The notes: generated by a model from the sequence alone, not told the origin. Shown: positions 25,803 to 34,462, counted from the first letter of the stretch. The stretch is DNA of 64,000 nt from Chthonomonas calidirosea T49 (GCF_000427095.1 NC_021487.1:3085241-3149240); one strand, 5' to 3'. Numbers and translations: made by a program.

Positions 25803-26708
25803 CTAAGGGTTAACCGTGGAATGGGAATAGAGGTCATCTACAGCTTGTGCGCAGGTCTCTCCGTCGCTTTGGAGGGGGTAGGATGGAAAGACAGGGGTAT
25901 TGCCGCCGATGGCGTAGTTTCCAACAGCATCGGGGCTATAGCAGAAGTCGAAAGCATCCTGCTTATTGGCTGGAAGGCCGACGAGACCATATCCGCTATA
26001 CTCTGCCGCTGTGAACTTAATGGGTTTGGCATGCCCGTCGGCAAAGCAGAAGCCTAGCATCTGCATATGGCGGATATTGCTGGTGCTGAACCCATCTGGT
26101 AAAGTGCTGAAGATATTGTCTGCGGTAATGGAGTAGGTAGGGGTATCGTAGGAGTCGCCAAAGACGGCCAGAGAAGCTGGGTTTGCAAACTCGGCGATCG
26201 CTCTGCCAGGGCGATAGGAGCTGCCAGGGTTGCCAGGGTCGGGCTGATCGGGTCCTACAACCCCATAACCGCCATCGCTTACCAATCCCTGATTGTAGCC
26301 GTAACCCAAGCAGACGTGTCTGGGATTTATACCGTCTTCACAGTAGGGCTTGCCATTTCGACGGAGAGGCCAGTCGGTTCGGTCGGGGCAGTAGAACATA
26401 TCTACGTTCTTGATGTAGGGCTGCAGGATGACATAGTAGTCCTGGATGATCAGCCCGTTTGGGTTTGTTGGCGTTTTGATGCCTCCAGGAAGTCTCACAT
26501 GCGAGACCATCGGCATGGTCTCATCGTAGTCTTGGGTGTACATAATCGTTGCAAGACCTATTTGGTGTAAGTTGCTGATACAGGTGATGGCGCGCGCCTT
26601 CTCGCGCGCCTGTGCGAAAACGGGGAACAGAATAGCTGCGAGTATCGCTATAATCGCGATGACAACAAGCAGCTCAATGAGGGTGAATCCACGAACGAGT
26701 CGTTTCAT
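25803..26708 (-). CDS. prepilin-like protein with DUF1559-type architecture
   Basis: Exported through the type IV pilin/type II secretion pathway. The 301-residue protein starts [18 protein letters not shown], where prepilin peptidase cuts after Gly and methylates Phe; the helix continues to [15 protein letters not shown]. The globular part has [23 protein letters not shown], a YCPDR motif after a [10 protein letters not shown] segment, and a late [11 protein letters not shown], the common layout of these large pseudopilin-like proteins in Armatimonadota and Planctomycetota. Their role is unknown. The frame extends 25 codons up, but the ATG at 26708 has AGGAGAAGAG before it. A four-repeat Pho box upstream suggests phosphate-starvation control. 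Confidence 0.85.
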   Translation of the reverse strand: MKRLVRGFTLIELLVVIAIIAILAAILFPVFAQAREKARAITCISNLHQIGLATIMYTQDYDETMPMVSHVRLPGGIKTPTNPNGLIIQDYYVILQPYIKNVDMFYCPDRTDWPLRRNGKPYCEDGINPRHVCLGYGYNQGLVSDGGYGVVGPDQPDPGNPGSSYRPGRAIAEFANPASLAVFGDSYDTPTYSITADNIFSTLPDGFSTSNIRHMQMLGFCFADGHAKPIKFTAAEYSGYGLVGLPANKQDAFDFCYSPDAVGNYAIGGNTPVFPSYPLQSDGETCAQAVDDLYSHSTVNP

Positions 26709-26781
26709 CGTCTCTTCTCCTTTGCTTAGCGTTCCGAGGGTATTTAGGGTTAACGGACTGATGTATCCGATAACCAAGATC

Positions 26782-26836
26782 ATTGTGCGACGCTGCAGGT
26801 TAAGTTCGTGTTAAATTGCTGTTAAGGGAATGTTAA
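26782..26836 (-). promoter_or_regulatory. Pho box and promoter of the prepilin-like gene
   Basis: On the minus strand TTAACA-N5-TTAACA-N5-TTAACA-N5-TTAACC (26836-26798) gives four direct repeats in exact 11-base register, the layout bound by two dimers of PhoB/PhoP-type response regulators. A -10-like CACAAT (26787-26782) follows the last repeat by about 10 bases, with no -35, as expected for an activator-dependent Pho promoter. Confidence 0.75.
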
Positions 26837-27006
26837 GCTAGGAGGCCTCGTTTGCCAAAGGAGTTTAGGGCGAGCTGGTGCCACTTTATATTGCAATAGG
26901 AATAGATAGCTCTAGAGAGCGTTGAGTTGGCAGGTACCATCTCGCTTATCCTTGCATTCCTCGGGTAAGATAAAGACAATAGCTAGGACAAAATCGGGGA
27001 GAGCAG

Positions 27007-28383
27007 ATGGATTTTGAAGAGGCGATAGCCTATATGTCGAGCCTGCTACGATTCGGGTGGAAGCTAGGCCTCGACCGTTTTGAGGCGCTGTGCGAGCGTT
27101 TGGGAAACCCTCATCGGCGCTACCATGTGATTCATGTGACCGGCACGAAAGGAAAAGGCTCGACGACGGCAATGGCGGCGGCCATCCTGCGTGAAGCAGG
27201 ATATCGAGTCGGAGGTTACTATTCGCCCTACGTCTACGACCCCTGTGAGCGTGTGGTGGTAGATGGCGAGAAGATCCCCCGTGAGGACTTCGCGCGTCTG
27301 GTTACCCTGATTCGGCCCTATGTCGAGGAGCTCGCCAGGGGGCCTCACGGCCAAACCACAGAGTTTGAGCTGAAAACCGCGCTAGGCTTCTGCTATTTTG
27401 CTGAGCAGAAAGTGGATTGGGCCTGTGTGGAAGTGGGTTTAGGAGGACGTTTGGATGCCACTAATGTGGTACAGCCCGATGCAACCGTGATCACCAACAT
27501 CGGCCTCGATCATATGCATATTTTAGGCGACACCCATGCCAAAATCGCTGCCGAGAAGGCCGGCATCATCAAATGCGGCATACCCTGTTTCACCGCCACC
27601 GATCATCCCGATGCTTTGGAGGTCATTCAGCGCACAGCGCTTCAGCGGGAGGCGCCTCTGGCACGTGTTTTACCTGGTCAAGCTTCACACCCTACCTTCG
27701 ATCCAACTCGAGTGATTTGGCAGTTAGAGGTATCCGACTCGGCGTCGGATTTAGAAAAACAGACGGCTCGTGTAACCATTGCGACGCCGGCACGCCTCTA
27801 TTCAGGGCTAGAGGTTCGAATGGAGGGCATCTATCAACGGGCAAATGCCGCTTGTGCGGTAGCCGCTGTGGAGAGTGCACTCCTACGACAGGGGGTTCAA
27901 CTCGACGAGGAGGCCGTCCGTAGAGGCTTGGCACGCTGCACCCTTCCAGGACGTATGGAGGTAACCAAGCTGACTAATCAGCGGGTTTTAGTGCGTGACG
28001 GCGCGCATAACGGCATGGCAGCTCAAGCGCTTATAGGGCCTGTAGACGCGATTTACCGACGAGAAAACCTAAAGCGCATCCTCTTCGTTACCGGTATGCT
28101 AAGCGGTCACGACCCCGATGAGGTGCTCTCTCTCTTTGCTGCTAAGGCCGCTCATGTCTACTGCTCACAGCCCGATTGGAAGCGTGCTCTACCTAAAGAG
28201 CAGGTTGCCGAGGTCGCACGACGCTATTGTTCGTCGGTGAGCCTTCATCCTACCGTGCGGGACGCTCTACAGGCAGCATTAGACGACTCCCGGGCTGGCG
28301 ACCTTATTCTCGTAACCGGCTCTTTCTACACCGTTGGTGAGGCACGTATTGAGGAGATTGCCAGCGATCAGATTCTTCGTTAA
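27007..28383 (+). CDS. folC: folylpolyglutamate synthase / dihydrofolate synthase
   Basis: Adds glutamate to folates, and in many bacteria also to dihydropteroate. The 458-residue Mur-ligase-family protein has the P-loop HVTGTKGKGSTTAMAAAIL, SPYVYDPCERVVVDGEKIP, the metal/ATP block VGLGGRLDATNVV and TNIGLDHMHILGDTHAKIAAEKAGIIK, and a C-terminal ligase domain with LVRDGAHNGMAAQAL (family DGAHN). GGGGAGAG precedes the ATG. The TAA stop overlaps the stop of the convergent oxygenase gene (TTAA), with no terminator. Confidence 0.95.
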   Translation: MDFEEAIAYMSSLLRFGWKLGLDRFEALCERLGNPHRRYHVIHVTGTKGKGSTTAMAAAILREAGYRVGGYYSPYVYDPCERVVVDGEKIPREDFARLVTLIRPYVEELARGPHGQTTEFELKTALGFCYFAEQKVDWACVEVGLGGRLDATNVVQPDATVITNIGLDHMHILGDTHAKIAAEKAGIIKCGIPCFTATDHPDALEVIQRTALQREAPLARVLPGQASHPTFDPTRVIWQLEVSDSASDLEKQTARVTIATPARLYSGLEVRMEGIYQRANAACAVAAVESALLRQGVQLDEEAVRRGLARCTLPGRMEVTKLTNQRVLVRDGAHNGMAAQALIGPVDAIYRRENLKRILFVTGMLSGHDPDEVLSLFAAKAAHVYCSQPDWKRALPKEQVAEVARRYCSSVSLHPTVRDALQAALDDSRAGDLILVTGSFYTVGEARIEEIASDQILR

Positions 28384-29261
28384 TCCACCGGCGTTTGTAG
28401 GGCAAGGTTTCGCGGCACGATATTTAAGGAGTACCGGCGCCAGTAATACTTCAAATCCTCGTTTTGCCAGCCTTCGTATATCTGCTCCCAGCTTAACCGT
28501 CCATAATGGGGCATCAACGAATCTTCCACAATCGGTTGGGAAGCACCTTGGTAACGATAGTCAGCTGATATGCGCAGCCGATTCGTGGTGCGATTGGGCA
28601 GTGCACGGTGAACGGTATAGCTGTGGAAGATCAGCACATCGCCCACCTGCATGTCACTGGCGTGCCAGCGGAGATTCATCGTTTCCGTCTCCACTCGCAG
28701 CCCGCCCGGCCCTGTTGCCGAATGAACCGGCATGAGGCCAAAACGATGGGAACCTGCCAGAACCGCCAAAACACCTAGCTCTATGGGGCAGTCGGTAAGG
28801 GGAATCCAGGCGGTATAGGTGTTTGGTGTCCCTTGAATCAGTGGGTAGTCTTGATGGGGAGGGGTGCTAAAGAACTCGGCATCGGGAAACACGATGCGTG
28901 CAATGTTACGAGGATGAACAAGCACGGTTTCCTCCAAGAGGGCTTCCATAAGCTGTAACAGCTCAGGGCGATGGGCAAGCGCGTGGAAGACCTCCTGTTT
29001 TTGAAGCGGATCGTAGACTTCCCACCAGGTGTCGCTGCCTTCTAAACGCGCCGGGCCATGGGCGTAGCCCTGCTGATCGGCCCATTCATAGGCCTGACAT
29101 AACTTTAGGACGGTTGCATAGACCTCATGAACCACATCCTTAGGAAGCAGCAAGGAGAGGTAGAGGTAGCCCTCCTCCTGCATCTGCCGGCTCAGGGCTT
29201 CCGGGTTTGGCAAGAGGTCACGCGAATCGCGAAAGGGATGAAGCTCCTGTCGATCCGTCAT
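28380..29261 (-). CDS. phytanoyl-CoA dioxygenase (PhyH) family oxygenase
   Basis: Non-haem Fe(II)/2-oxoglutarate oxygenase that hydroxylates an unknown substrate. The 293-residue protein has the facial triad: His and Asp in PPHQDYPL, distal His in VLIFHSYTVHRALPN, and the 2-oxoglutarate arginine in NRLRISADYRY. The MPHYG and WEQIYEGW end is seen in several bacterial PhyH proteins. AAGGAGG precedes the ATG at 29261. Bacterial members act on secondary metabolites, ectoine or lipids; the sterol-desaturase-family hydroxylase upstream on the same strand has its own terminator, so a shared pathway is only a guess. Confidence 0.8.
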   Translation of the reverse strand: MTDRQELHPFRDSRDLLPNPEALSRQMQEEGYLYLSLLLPKDVVHEVYATVLKLCQAYEWADQQGYAHGPARLEGSDTWWEVYDPLQKQEVFHALAHRPELLQLMEALLEETVLVHPRNIARIVFPDAEFFSTPPHQDYPLIQGTPNTYTAWIPLTDCPIELGVLAVLAGSHRFGLMPVHSATGPGGLRVETETMNLRWHASDMQVGDVLIFHSYTVHRALPNRTTNRLRISADYRYQGASQPIVEDSLMPHYGRLSWEQIYEGWQNEDLKYYWRRYSLNIVPRNLALQTPVD

Positions 29262-29421
29262 AAAGTCGGCCTCCTTAAACGTGGATAAAAATAACCTTCC
29301 ATACAGCTTTTTTTCTTTTCCTACCGCATTTTACCTCTTTTGCAGGTAGCCGTAGACTCTTTTAAGCTTCCTCGAATGGAGGCGGGATCGGCTCTTACCT
29401 GTTCACCCAGCCTATGAACTC

Positions 29422-29457
29422 AAAAAACCCTTAGATCGCACGAACGACCTAAGGGTT
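29422..29457 (-). terminator. intrinsic terminator of the hydroxylase gene
   Basis: On the minus strand AACCCTTAG-G-TCG pairs with CGA-T-CTAAGGGTT over a six-base loop and runs into TTTTTT. It lies 24 bases past the stop at 29481 and separates the hydroxylase from the PhyH gene. Confidence 0.85.
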
Positions 29458-29480
29458 CCAGCCTACAAATGTGAAAACAG

Positions 29481-30059
29481 TTAACTGGCGATGTGGCTCT
29501 CTTTGAGGCTCGACTCCACGGTAGCCCGTGTTTTTTGAAGGCTTGAGGCGCTGACGAAAGTACCTAGGCAGACATCGGCCAAAGGAAAGAACACGTTGAG
29601 GTTCTTCAGCATGTATTTGTGGTGAATACGATGATGCTCTTTCACAAAAGTGAACGGCCAGCGATTTTCAAACCAGCGATTCCCGGGAATATGCATGCAG
29701 TAGTGGAAATACTCGTAGACGGCGTAGTAAGTTGTGACAGCGGCCAGTCCCCCCCACATGCTCTGCCAGCCCGTCAACGCTTGAACAGTCCAAAAGAGCG
29801 GTGCATGGAAAGCCAGAAAGAGCACAAGGGCAAACCAGTTCATCGCCACATGATCTTTCTCTTGTCCTTCCTGCCACTCGTATGATGTCGGCTCGTACTT
29901 GTAGCGTTGGTGATGGACTAACTGATGCGCACGGAAGGTGCTCTTAACAAATCGCGGTGAATGGAACAGATACCGATGAAACGCCCACTCGAAAAAGCTT
30001 CCATAAAGGAAGTAAAAGACGAAGGCGAGCGCCTCCTGCCCTAGAAAGTTCCAATTCAT
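29481..30059 (-). CDS. sterol desaturase / fatty acid hydroxylase family membrane enzyme
   Basis: A 192-residue integral membrane di-iron enzyme. The histidine clusters are in order: HRYLFH, HQLVHHQRY, YEYFHYCMH and EHHRIHHKY, on a frame of about four hydrophobic helices (ALAFVFYFLYGSFFEWAF, WFALVLFLAFHAPLFW). Members hydroxylate carotenoids, ceramide fatty acids or sterols; the short length and EWAFHRYLFH fit the carotenoid- or fatty-acid-hydroxylase side, but substrate is open. Start ATG at 30059 after GAGGG. The message probably has a leader of about 150 bases with a strong hairpin near its 5' end. Confidence 0.8.
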   Translation of the reverse strand: MNWNFLGQEALAFVFYFLYGSFFEWAFHRYLFHSPRFVKSTFRAHQLVHHQRYKYEPTSYEWQEGQEKDHVAMNWFALVLFLAFHAPLFWTVQALTGWQSMWGGLAAVTTYYAVYEYFHYCMHIPGNRWFENRWPFTFVKEHHRIHHKYMLKNLNVFFPLADVCLGTFVSASSLQKTRATVESSLKESHIAS

Positions 30060-30162
30060 AAAGGTGTTTTTCCCTCTCTATTTTTCAGCATCGGCATGCG
30101 CGGAAACTTGCGAGCCGCGATGCATACTTCAGTAGTACTCGGTTGTGCTTCTGCTTGTTAGC

Positions 30163-30223
30163 AAGCTAAACGGAAAAGTACCGCTTTTCTGTTTGTGGTT
30201 AGCTTCCGAGCAGATACATTATA
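30163..30223 (-). promoter_or_regulatory. -10 element and 5' hairpin of the hydroxylase leader
   Basis: Within the 330-base gap 30060-30389, a perfect TATAAT lies at 30223-30218 (minus) with a weak -35. Immediately downstream, 30205-30163 folds into a long hairpin: AAGCTAA with TTAGCTT, and AAACAGAAAAG with CTTTTCCGTTT. A stem at the extreme 5' end commonly protects mRNA; a regulatory role is possible. The rest of the gap shows nothing supported. Confidence 0.45.
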
Positions 30224-30389
30224 CCCGAATAATAGGTAGAAGACGTTCTTTTCTGTAGAGGTGGCCAGCTCTACAACACCAAGCGCGATAGATAGAGACG
30301 ATTCTGCAGGCAGGCTTGCGGTGCATCAAAGCTAAAACACTCTTGCTTTAACGGGCGCGGAGAGCGACGTTGGTAAAGGTGCCTAACAA

Positions 30390-31163
30390 CTAGTGGGCAC
30401 CGGAGCCGGTGAGAACGGCTGGAATGGTTTGAAGCAAAATTTTTACATCGGTAAGGAAGGACATCGTTTCGATATAGAGAAGATCTAGCTCGACCCAGCG
30501 CTCAAAGCTGATGTTACTGCGCCCGCTTACCTGCCAAAGACAAGTGAGGCCGGGAAGGACGGCCAGGCGCTGTCGAGCATAGTCATCGTACTGCTCGACT
30601 TCGCTGGGGAGAGGAGGGCGCGGGCCTACAATGGACATATCGCCTTTCAGTACGTTGATAAGTTGCGGCAGTTCATCAATACTTAATTTGCGTAGAATGG
30701 CGCCTACGGGGGTAACCCGAGGGTCTCGCTTCATCTTGAACACAGGGCCTTTGGCCTCGTTCAGGTGAAGCAGCTGTTGTTTCTTCTGTTCGGCGTCTAC
30801 GCACATGGAGCGAAACTTATAGCACCAAAAGTAGCGCCCGCCCTTGCCAACACGCACCTGTCGGAAGATGATGGGGCCTGGTGAGGTAAGGCGGATCAGA
30901 AGAGCAGCAAGCAGCATGATAGGAGAAAAAAGGATGAGCGCAAATAAGGCAACGACGATGTCAAAAATACGTTTTAGGCGTGCGTAAGGCACCTCTTTGC
31001 AAGGGAAGCGCGGGTCAACGTAGTCTTTAGCGAACCGACGGATCTCTTGCTCATAGGAGGGTCTAACAGAGTATGACCGGGATTTTTGGTTCTCTATTAA
31101 GTCCGTGCGTTCCTCTTGAACAGTAACGAAAGGCGAGGCACTGTTTTGACTCATTACTCCCAT
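30390..31163 (-). CDS. polyprenyl-phosphate sugar-1-phosphate transferase
   Basis: Starts an exopolysaccharide or O-antigen repeat by moving a hexose phosphate to undecaprenyl phosphate at the inner membrane. The 257-residue protein has the bacterial sugar transferase domain: [27 protein letters not shown] (single helix), [53 protein letters not shown] (catalytic Asp-Glu) and [25 protein letters not shown]. The N-terminal 70 residues are polar and lack the extra helices of WbaP. ATG at 31163 follows GGAGGA. A full-consensus sigma-54 promoter lies upstream. No other EPS genes are adjacent. Confidence 0.88.
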   Translation of the reverse strand: MGVMSQNSASPFVTVQEERTDLIENQKSRSYSVRPSYEQEIRRFAKDYVDPRFPCKEVPYARLKRIFDIVVALFALILFSPIMLLAALLIRLTSPGPIIFRQVRVGKGGRYFWCYKFRSMCVDAEQKKQQLLHLNEAKGPVFKMKRDPRVTPVGAILRKLSIDELPQLINVLKGDMSIVGPRPPLPSEVEQYDDYARQRLAVLPGLTCLWQVSGRSNISFERWVELDLLYIETMSFLTDVKILLQTIPAVLTGSGAH

Positions 31164-31221
31164 CCTAACTTTCCTCCGCACGCTGTCTAGTTCTGTTCGA
31201 TACGCTGTCACTAAACCTTAG

Positions 31222-31238
31222 TGCAATTTCCGTGCCAA
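31222..31238 (-). promoter_or_regulatory. sigma-54 (RpoN) promoter of the sugar transferase
   Basis: The minus strand reads TTGGCACGGAAATTGCA, which fits every position of the YTGGCACGrNNNTTGCW consensus, with ten bases between GG and GC. The predicted start is near 31211, about 48 bases before the ATG. No competing sigma-70 -35/-10 pair was found. CACTAA...TTAGTG (31209-31223) is a small palindrome at the same place. Confidence 0.75.
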
Positions 31239-31264
31239 ATTAGCGGGCAAAGAAGCCATTTGAG

Positions 31265-31285
31265 GGAAATTTAGAAAAAATTTCC
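31265..31285. promoter_or_regulatory. inverted repeat, possible enhancer-binding site
   Basis: GGAAATTT and AAATTTCC flank five bases. It lies 54-74 bases upstream of the predicted sigma-54 transcript start, a possible, somewhat close, position for an NtrC-type activator. Inference from position and symmetry only. Confidence 0.4.
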
Positions 31286-31382
31286 GATTGCCCCGAAGCA
31301 GACTAAAACAGTGAGTTTTCGGCCGTCGTACCCTTTTTCTTTAGGGAATCGATTCGAGAGAGAAGAGAACAGATAAGGCAGG

Positions 31383-31412
31383 TTGACAGATGACGGAGGC
31401 AAAGAGTATAAT
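31383..31412 (+). promoter_or_regulatory. sigma-70 promoter of tRNA-Lys
   Basis: TTGACA (31383-31388) and TATAAT (31407-31412), both perfect, are 18 bases apart, 19 bases before the tRNA. Strong promoters of this kind are normal for single tRNA genes. Confidence 0.9.
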
Positions 31413-31430
31413 CCAAAAACTGTGGACCTT

Positions 31431-31503
31431 GAGAGCATAGCTCAGGTGGTAGAGCAACGCCCTTTTAAGGCGTGGGCCCTGGGTTCGAATCCCAGTGCTC
31501 TCA
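31431..31503 (+). tRNA. tRNA-Lys (TTT)
   Basis: Full cloverleaf: acceptor GAGAGCA / TGCTCTC, D arm with AGCTCAGGTGGTAGAGC, anticodon stem ACGCC / GGCGT around CTTTTAA (anticodon TTT), T arm CTGGGTTCGAATCCCAG and discriminator A. CCA is not encoded. It has its own promoter and terminator. Confidence 0.97.
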
Positions 31504-31511
31504 GAAACGAG

Positions 31512-31546
31512 AACGCGGAAGGGTATCCCTTCCGCGTTAAATTTTT
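31512..31546 (+). terminator. intrinsic terminator of tRNA-Lys
   Basis: AACGCGGAAGGG and its exact complement form a 12-bp stem with loop TAT, followed by AAATTTTT. It ends 15 bases before the stop of the convergent glyA. Confidence 0.92.
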
Positions 31547-31560
31547 CATGGCCTCTACGA

Positions 31561-32961
31561 TTATATCTCGATCCCTGGCACGGGGAACTTTCCGCTAGTA
31601 CAGAGAGCTCGCACCTCTTCCCGAATCTCCCGTAGCTTGATCTCGTCGAATCGGTACTCTCCTCCCACTTTCGTGCAGGCAGCGGCCACGCGGTCCATCC
31701 AGTCCGCGATCTGCACCATCTGCTCCTCTTTGAACCCACGGGTGGTAACGGCAGGGGTGCCGATGCGAAGGCCGGAAGGGGAGAAGGGCTTGCGCGGGTC
31801 GTTTGGAACCGAGTTAAAGTTGGTCTCAATTCCCGCCATATAGAGCGCTTTGGCAAAGGGTTTGCCAGGAATTTTGCGAGAGCGCATAACATCTATGAGA
31901 ATGAGGTGGTTGTCTGTACCGCCTGTTACCAGTACAAAGCCTCTATCCAACAGGGCTTGTGCGAGCGCCTTAGCGTTTTTTACGATCTGGTGTGCGTAGG
32001 CACGGAATTCCTCGGTAGCCGCCTCCGCAAAGCAGACGGCGAGGGCCGCCATAGTGTTTCCATGGGGGCCTCCTTGGAGACCAGGAAAGACCGCTTTATC
32101 TATGCGATCGGGTAGGCGTTGTGATGGATCATCTTTCATCGGCTCATCTTTACACAAAATGAAACCGCCTCGCGGCCCGCGAATGGCTTTGTGCGAGGTA
32201 GAGGTAACCACGTGCGCATAGGGAACAGGGTCTGGGTGTACACCGCCGATAATGAGCCCGTTAATGTGGGCGATGTCGGCAACAAGATAGGCATCCACTT
32301 CGTCGGCAATTGCGCGGAATCGCGCGAAGTCCCAATAACGCGGATAGGCGGTACCGCCTGCAAAGATCACTTTGGGACGCACACGCTTCGCAATGGCAAG
32401 TATCTCTTCGTAGTCCAGCATTCCCGTTTCGGGGTCCATGCCCGTAACGCCCTGCTCTTCGTTGTACCCGTAGAAATGTGAGCGATAGAGCATCCCGCTG
32501 AAGTTTACATTCCAACCGTGGGTAAGATGGCCGCCACTCGGAAGGTGCATGCCAAGCACGCTGTCGCCGGGGTGCATGAGAGCGAGATAGGCTGCCTGAT
32601 TGGCTGGTGAGCCGCTGAGCGGCTGTACATTGGCGTGATCCGCCTTAAAAAGCTGCTTTAGACGTTGGCGCGCCAACTCCTCCACCGCATCTATAATCTC
32701 ATTGCCTTCGTAATAGCGCTTCCCTGGATAGCCCTCCGAATATTTGTTGCAAAAAGGGGTAGCCATCGCCTGCATAACGGCAGCCGATGTGTAGTTTTCT
32801 GAGGGAATCAGTCGCACGATCTCGGTTTGACGTTGTACTTCGCGCTGGATGAGGTCGTAAAGCACAGGATCGATGGCACGGATCGCTTCAAAGGCAGATG
32901 CCGTTGTCATTGGAGGGTTTTCGGGCGCCAAGGAACGCTCAGAGGTTTCTGCAGGCAACAT
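31561..32961 (-). CDS. glyA: serine hydroxymethyltransferase
   Basis: PLP enzyme that converts serine and tetrahydrofolate to glycine and methylene-tetrahydrofolate. The 466-residue protein shows LIPSENYTSAAVMQAMATPFCNKYSEGYPGKRYYEGNE, VQPLSGSPANQAAYLALMHPGD, the PLP Asp/His block LVADIAHINGLI and the lysine loop STSHKAIRGPRGGFIL (usually TTTHKTLRGPRGG). It is some 40 residues longer than the E. coli type, mostly from internal insertions. The ATG at 32961 has GGGAG seven bases before it; an ATG 17 codons later has no ribosome site. Confidence 0.95.
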   Translation of the reverse strand: MLPAETSERSLAPENPPMTTASAFEAIRAIDPVLYDLIQREVQRQTEIVRLIPSENYTSAAVMQAMATPFCNKYSEGYPGKRYYEGNEIIDAVEELARQRLKQLFKADHANVQPLSGSPANQAAYLALMHPGDSVLGMHLPSGGHLTHGWNVNFSGMLYRSHFYGYNEEQGVTGMDPETGMLDYEEILAIAKRVRPKVIFAGGTAYPRYWDFARFRAIADEVDAYLVADIAHINGLIIGGVHPDPVPYAHVVTSTSHKAIRGPRGGFILCKDEPMKDDPSQRLPDRIDKAVFPGLQGGPHGNTMAALAVCFAEAATEEFRAYAHQIVKNAKALAQALLDRGFVLVTGGTDNHLILIDVMRSRKIPGKPFAKALYMAGIETNFNSVPNDPRKPFSPSGLRIGTPAVTTRGFKEEQMVQIADWMDRVAAACTKVGGEYRFDEIKLREIREEVRALCTSGKFPVPGIEI

Positions 32962-33022
32962 TCAGAACTCCCTTTCCAAAACAAAATAATGACAAAGAGC
33001 CAAACCGGCTTTTGTCCATTTT

Positions 33023-33051
33023 ATTCTACCTAGTAGAAACGATAAACGCAA
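33023..33051 (-). promoter_or_regulatory. probable glyA promoter
   Basis: On the minus strand TTGCGT (33051-33046) and TAGAAT (33028-33023) are 17 bases apart, giving a leader of about 55 bases. The -10 matches five of six, the -35 only half. Confidence 0.5.
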
Positions 33052-33078
33052 ACCTCTACGCCCAACTCTCCAATCGTT

Positions 33079-33462
33079 CTAGCGCTCGGAGGGCGTCTCG
33101 GTGCCACCGTGATGACCGGCACAAAGGAAGAGGTTAATACCCTTTTGGGTGATGAGCGACCCGGAGAAAGCCATAATCATCAGAAGAATTACACGAAACA
33201 GCAACCAGCCGAATCGCGCCGCAATAAGAGCAAGGGTCGGATCGGTTTTAGGGTTACCGGTGAAGCGTAAGTCAAGCGCTGTTGAGGCCGGCGCGGTAAA
33301 AAGGCCGTAAGCGATATAAAAGACCCATCCGAGCAGCCCAACGCCGCCCAGAAACACAAGCACTCCTAAAACGCGCCCTACAAGGCTACCACGTGCCTGT
33401 AACTTCACAGCTCGTTCTCCTGTATGCAGTGTGGCAGCCAGGTCTGCATCCCATACTTGCAC
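33079..33462 (-). CDS. small membrane protein of unknown function
   Basis: A 127-residue protein with a polar N-terminus (ATLHTGERAVKLQARGS) and two or three hydrophobic segments: VGRVLGVLVFLGGVGLLGWVFYIAYGLF and FGWLLFRVILLMIMAFSGSLI. No motif was recognised. The start is a GTG 11 bases after GGAGGG. It lies 52 bases after the deacetylase gene on the same strand and may be co-transcribed with it. Confidence 0.6.
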   Translation of the reverse strand: MQVWDADLAATLHTGERAVKLQARGSLVGRVLGVLVFLGGVGLLGWVFYIAYGLFTAPASTALDLRFTGNPKTDPTLALIAARFGWLLFRVILLMIMAFSGSLITQKGINLFLCAGHHGGTETPSER

Positions 33463-33514
33463 AGACGTTTATCCCTCCAAATAGTTTCTCCATAAACCGA
33501 AATCTATTGCCCGC

Positions 33515-34456
33515 TTAATTCGACTGCGAAAGCTTGTATTCCTTCTTCATACGTACTTTTACGACACTCGGGGATACCAAATTGGTTCCACACGAGGCGA
33601 CCATAGGGCCGAAGTAAGGGTCGCCCTGTTGCCGAAGAAACTGAACCGCCGCAAGACGTGGCTTGAGTGGCAAGTGTGCGATCATCTCTGAAATGGTAAC
33701 AACATGGTAGCCTCTTTTGGCTAAGCCCTCTAGAATAGAGGGAAGGGCACGTGCGGTGTCAGGGTAGTCATGTAGCAGAAGAATACTGCCGTTCTCTAGG
33801 CGATCGAGCGTTCGGTGCACAATAAAGGATGCCGACTCATCGGTGACAAAGTCTTTGGCGCCCACGGTATACCCTACAACGATATAACCCATCTGTTTCG
33901 CCTCGGCGAGTACCCGATCGTTATAGTCCATTCCCGGTGGGCGTAGCAAGTAGAGATGCTGACCGGTGATACGATAGAAAGTGATGTCGGCATCGTTGAT
34001 CTCGTGATGAAGTTCGAGAGGGGAGAGGCGTGGCAGACGCAGATGGGTGCTCGTATGGTTGCCGATCTCGTTGCCCTGCGCAAGCGTCTCGCGCACCAAG
34101 TTTGGATAGACTGCCATATTCTCTCCAACGTCGAAGAAAGTAGCGTGCACATGAAAGCGCTGCAGGGTAGCTAAGATAGAGGGGAGGCTTTGTGGATGAG
34201 GACCGTCGTCAAATGTGAGGGCTACCTCCGGCAGTTGATGGTTTCCGTGGAGCAGTAGATCTTGTTGAGGTAGGTAGAGGTCTTCGTTGTGCCAGCGACG
34301 CCACCAATAAAAAGGATCCAGCGTGTCTTTCCAGCTGATTGCGCGATGCTCGTTATACCATAAGGCACCTATGAGACCTGCGACGAGCAAAACACCCCCT
34401 ATAAGCCAGCGCAGGAGCAATTGGTTCGTATGTCGATTTGGCACGTTGGAAGGCAT
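33515..34456 (-). CDS. membrane-anchored polysaccharide deacetylase
   Basis: Removes N-acetyl (or other acetyl) groups from a cell-wall or exopolysaccharide chain outside the cytoplasm. The 313-residue protein has an N-terminal anchor helix (LLLRWLIGGVLLVAGLIGALWY) and a NodB domain: motif 1 TFDDGPH, motif 2 HTSTHLRL (the two metal histidines), motif 3 LRPPGMDYN, and a late SILLLHDYPDTARALPSIL. The C-terminal 60 residues lie outside the domain. A perfect TATAAT ends six bases before the ATG, so the message may be leaderless. Confidence 0.88.
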   Translation of the reverse strand: MPSNVPNRHTNQLLLRWLIGGVLLVAGLIGALWYNEHRAISWKDTLDPFYWWRRWHNEDLYLPQQDLLLHGNHQLPEVALTFDDGPHPQSLPSILATLQRFHVHATFFDVGENMAVYPNLVRETLAQGNEIGNHTSTHLRLPRLSPLELHHEINDADITFYRITGQHLYLLRPPGMDYNDRVLAEAKQMGYIVVGYTVGAKDFVTDESASFIVHRTLDRLENGSILLLHDYPDTARALPSILEGLAKRGYHVVTISEMIAHLPLKPRLAAVQFLRQQGDPYFGPMVASCGTNLVSPSVVKVRMKKEYKLSQSN

Positions 34457-34462
34457 AGTTCC

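Noticed and set aside
25615-25806. 63-codon plus-strand frame
   Set aside because: It is antisense to the small lipoprotein, which has a signal peptide, lipobox-like site and ribosome site.
31383-31598. Open frame across the tRNA-Lys region
   Set aside because: It is a by-product of the tRNA, its promoter and terminator; there is no ribosome site and the cloverleaf explains the sequence.
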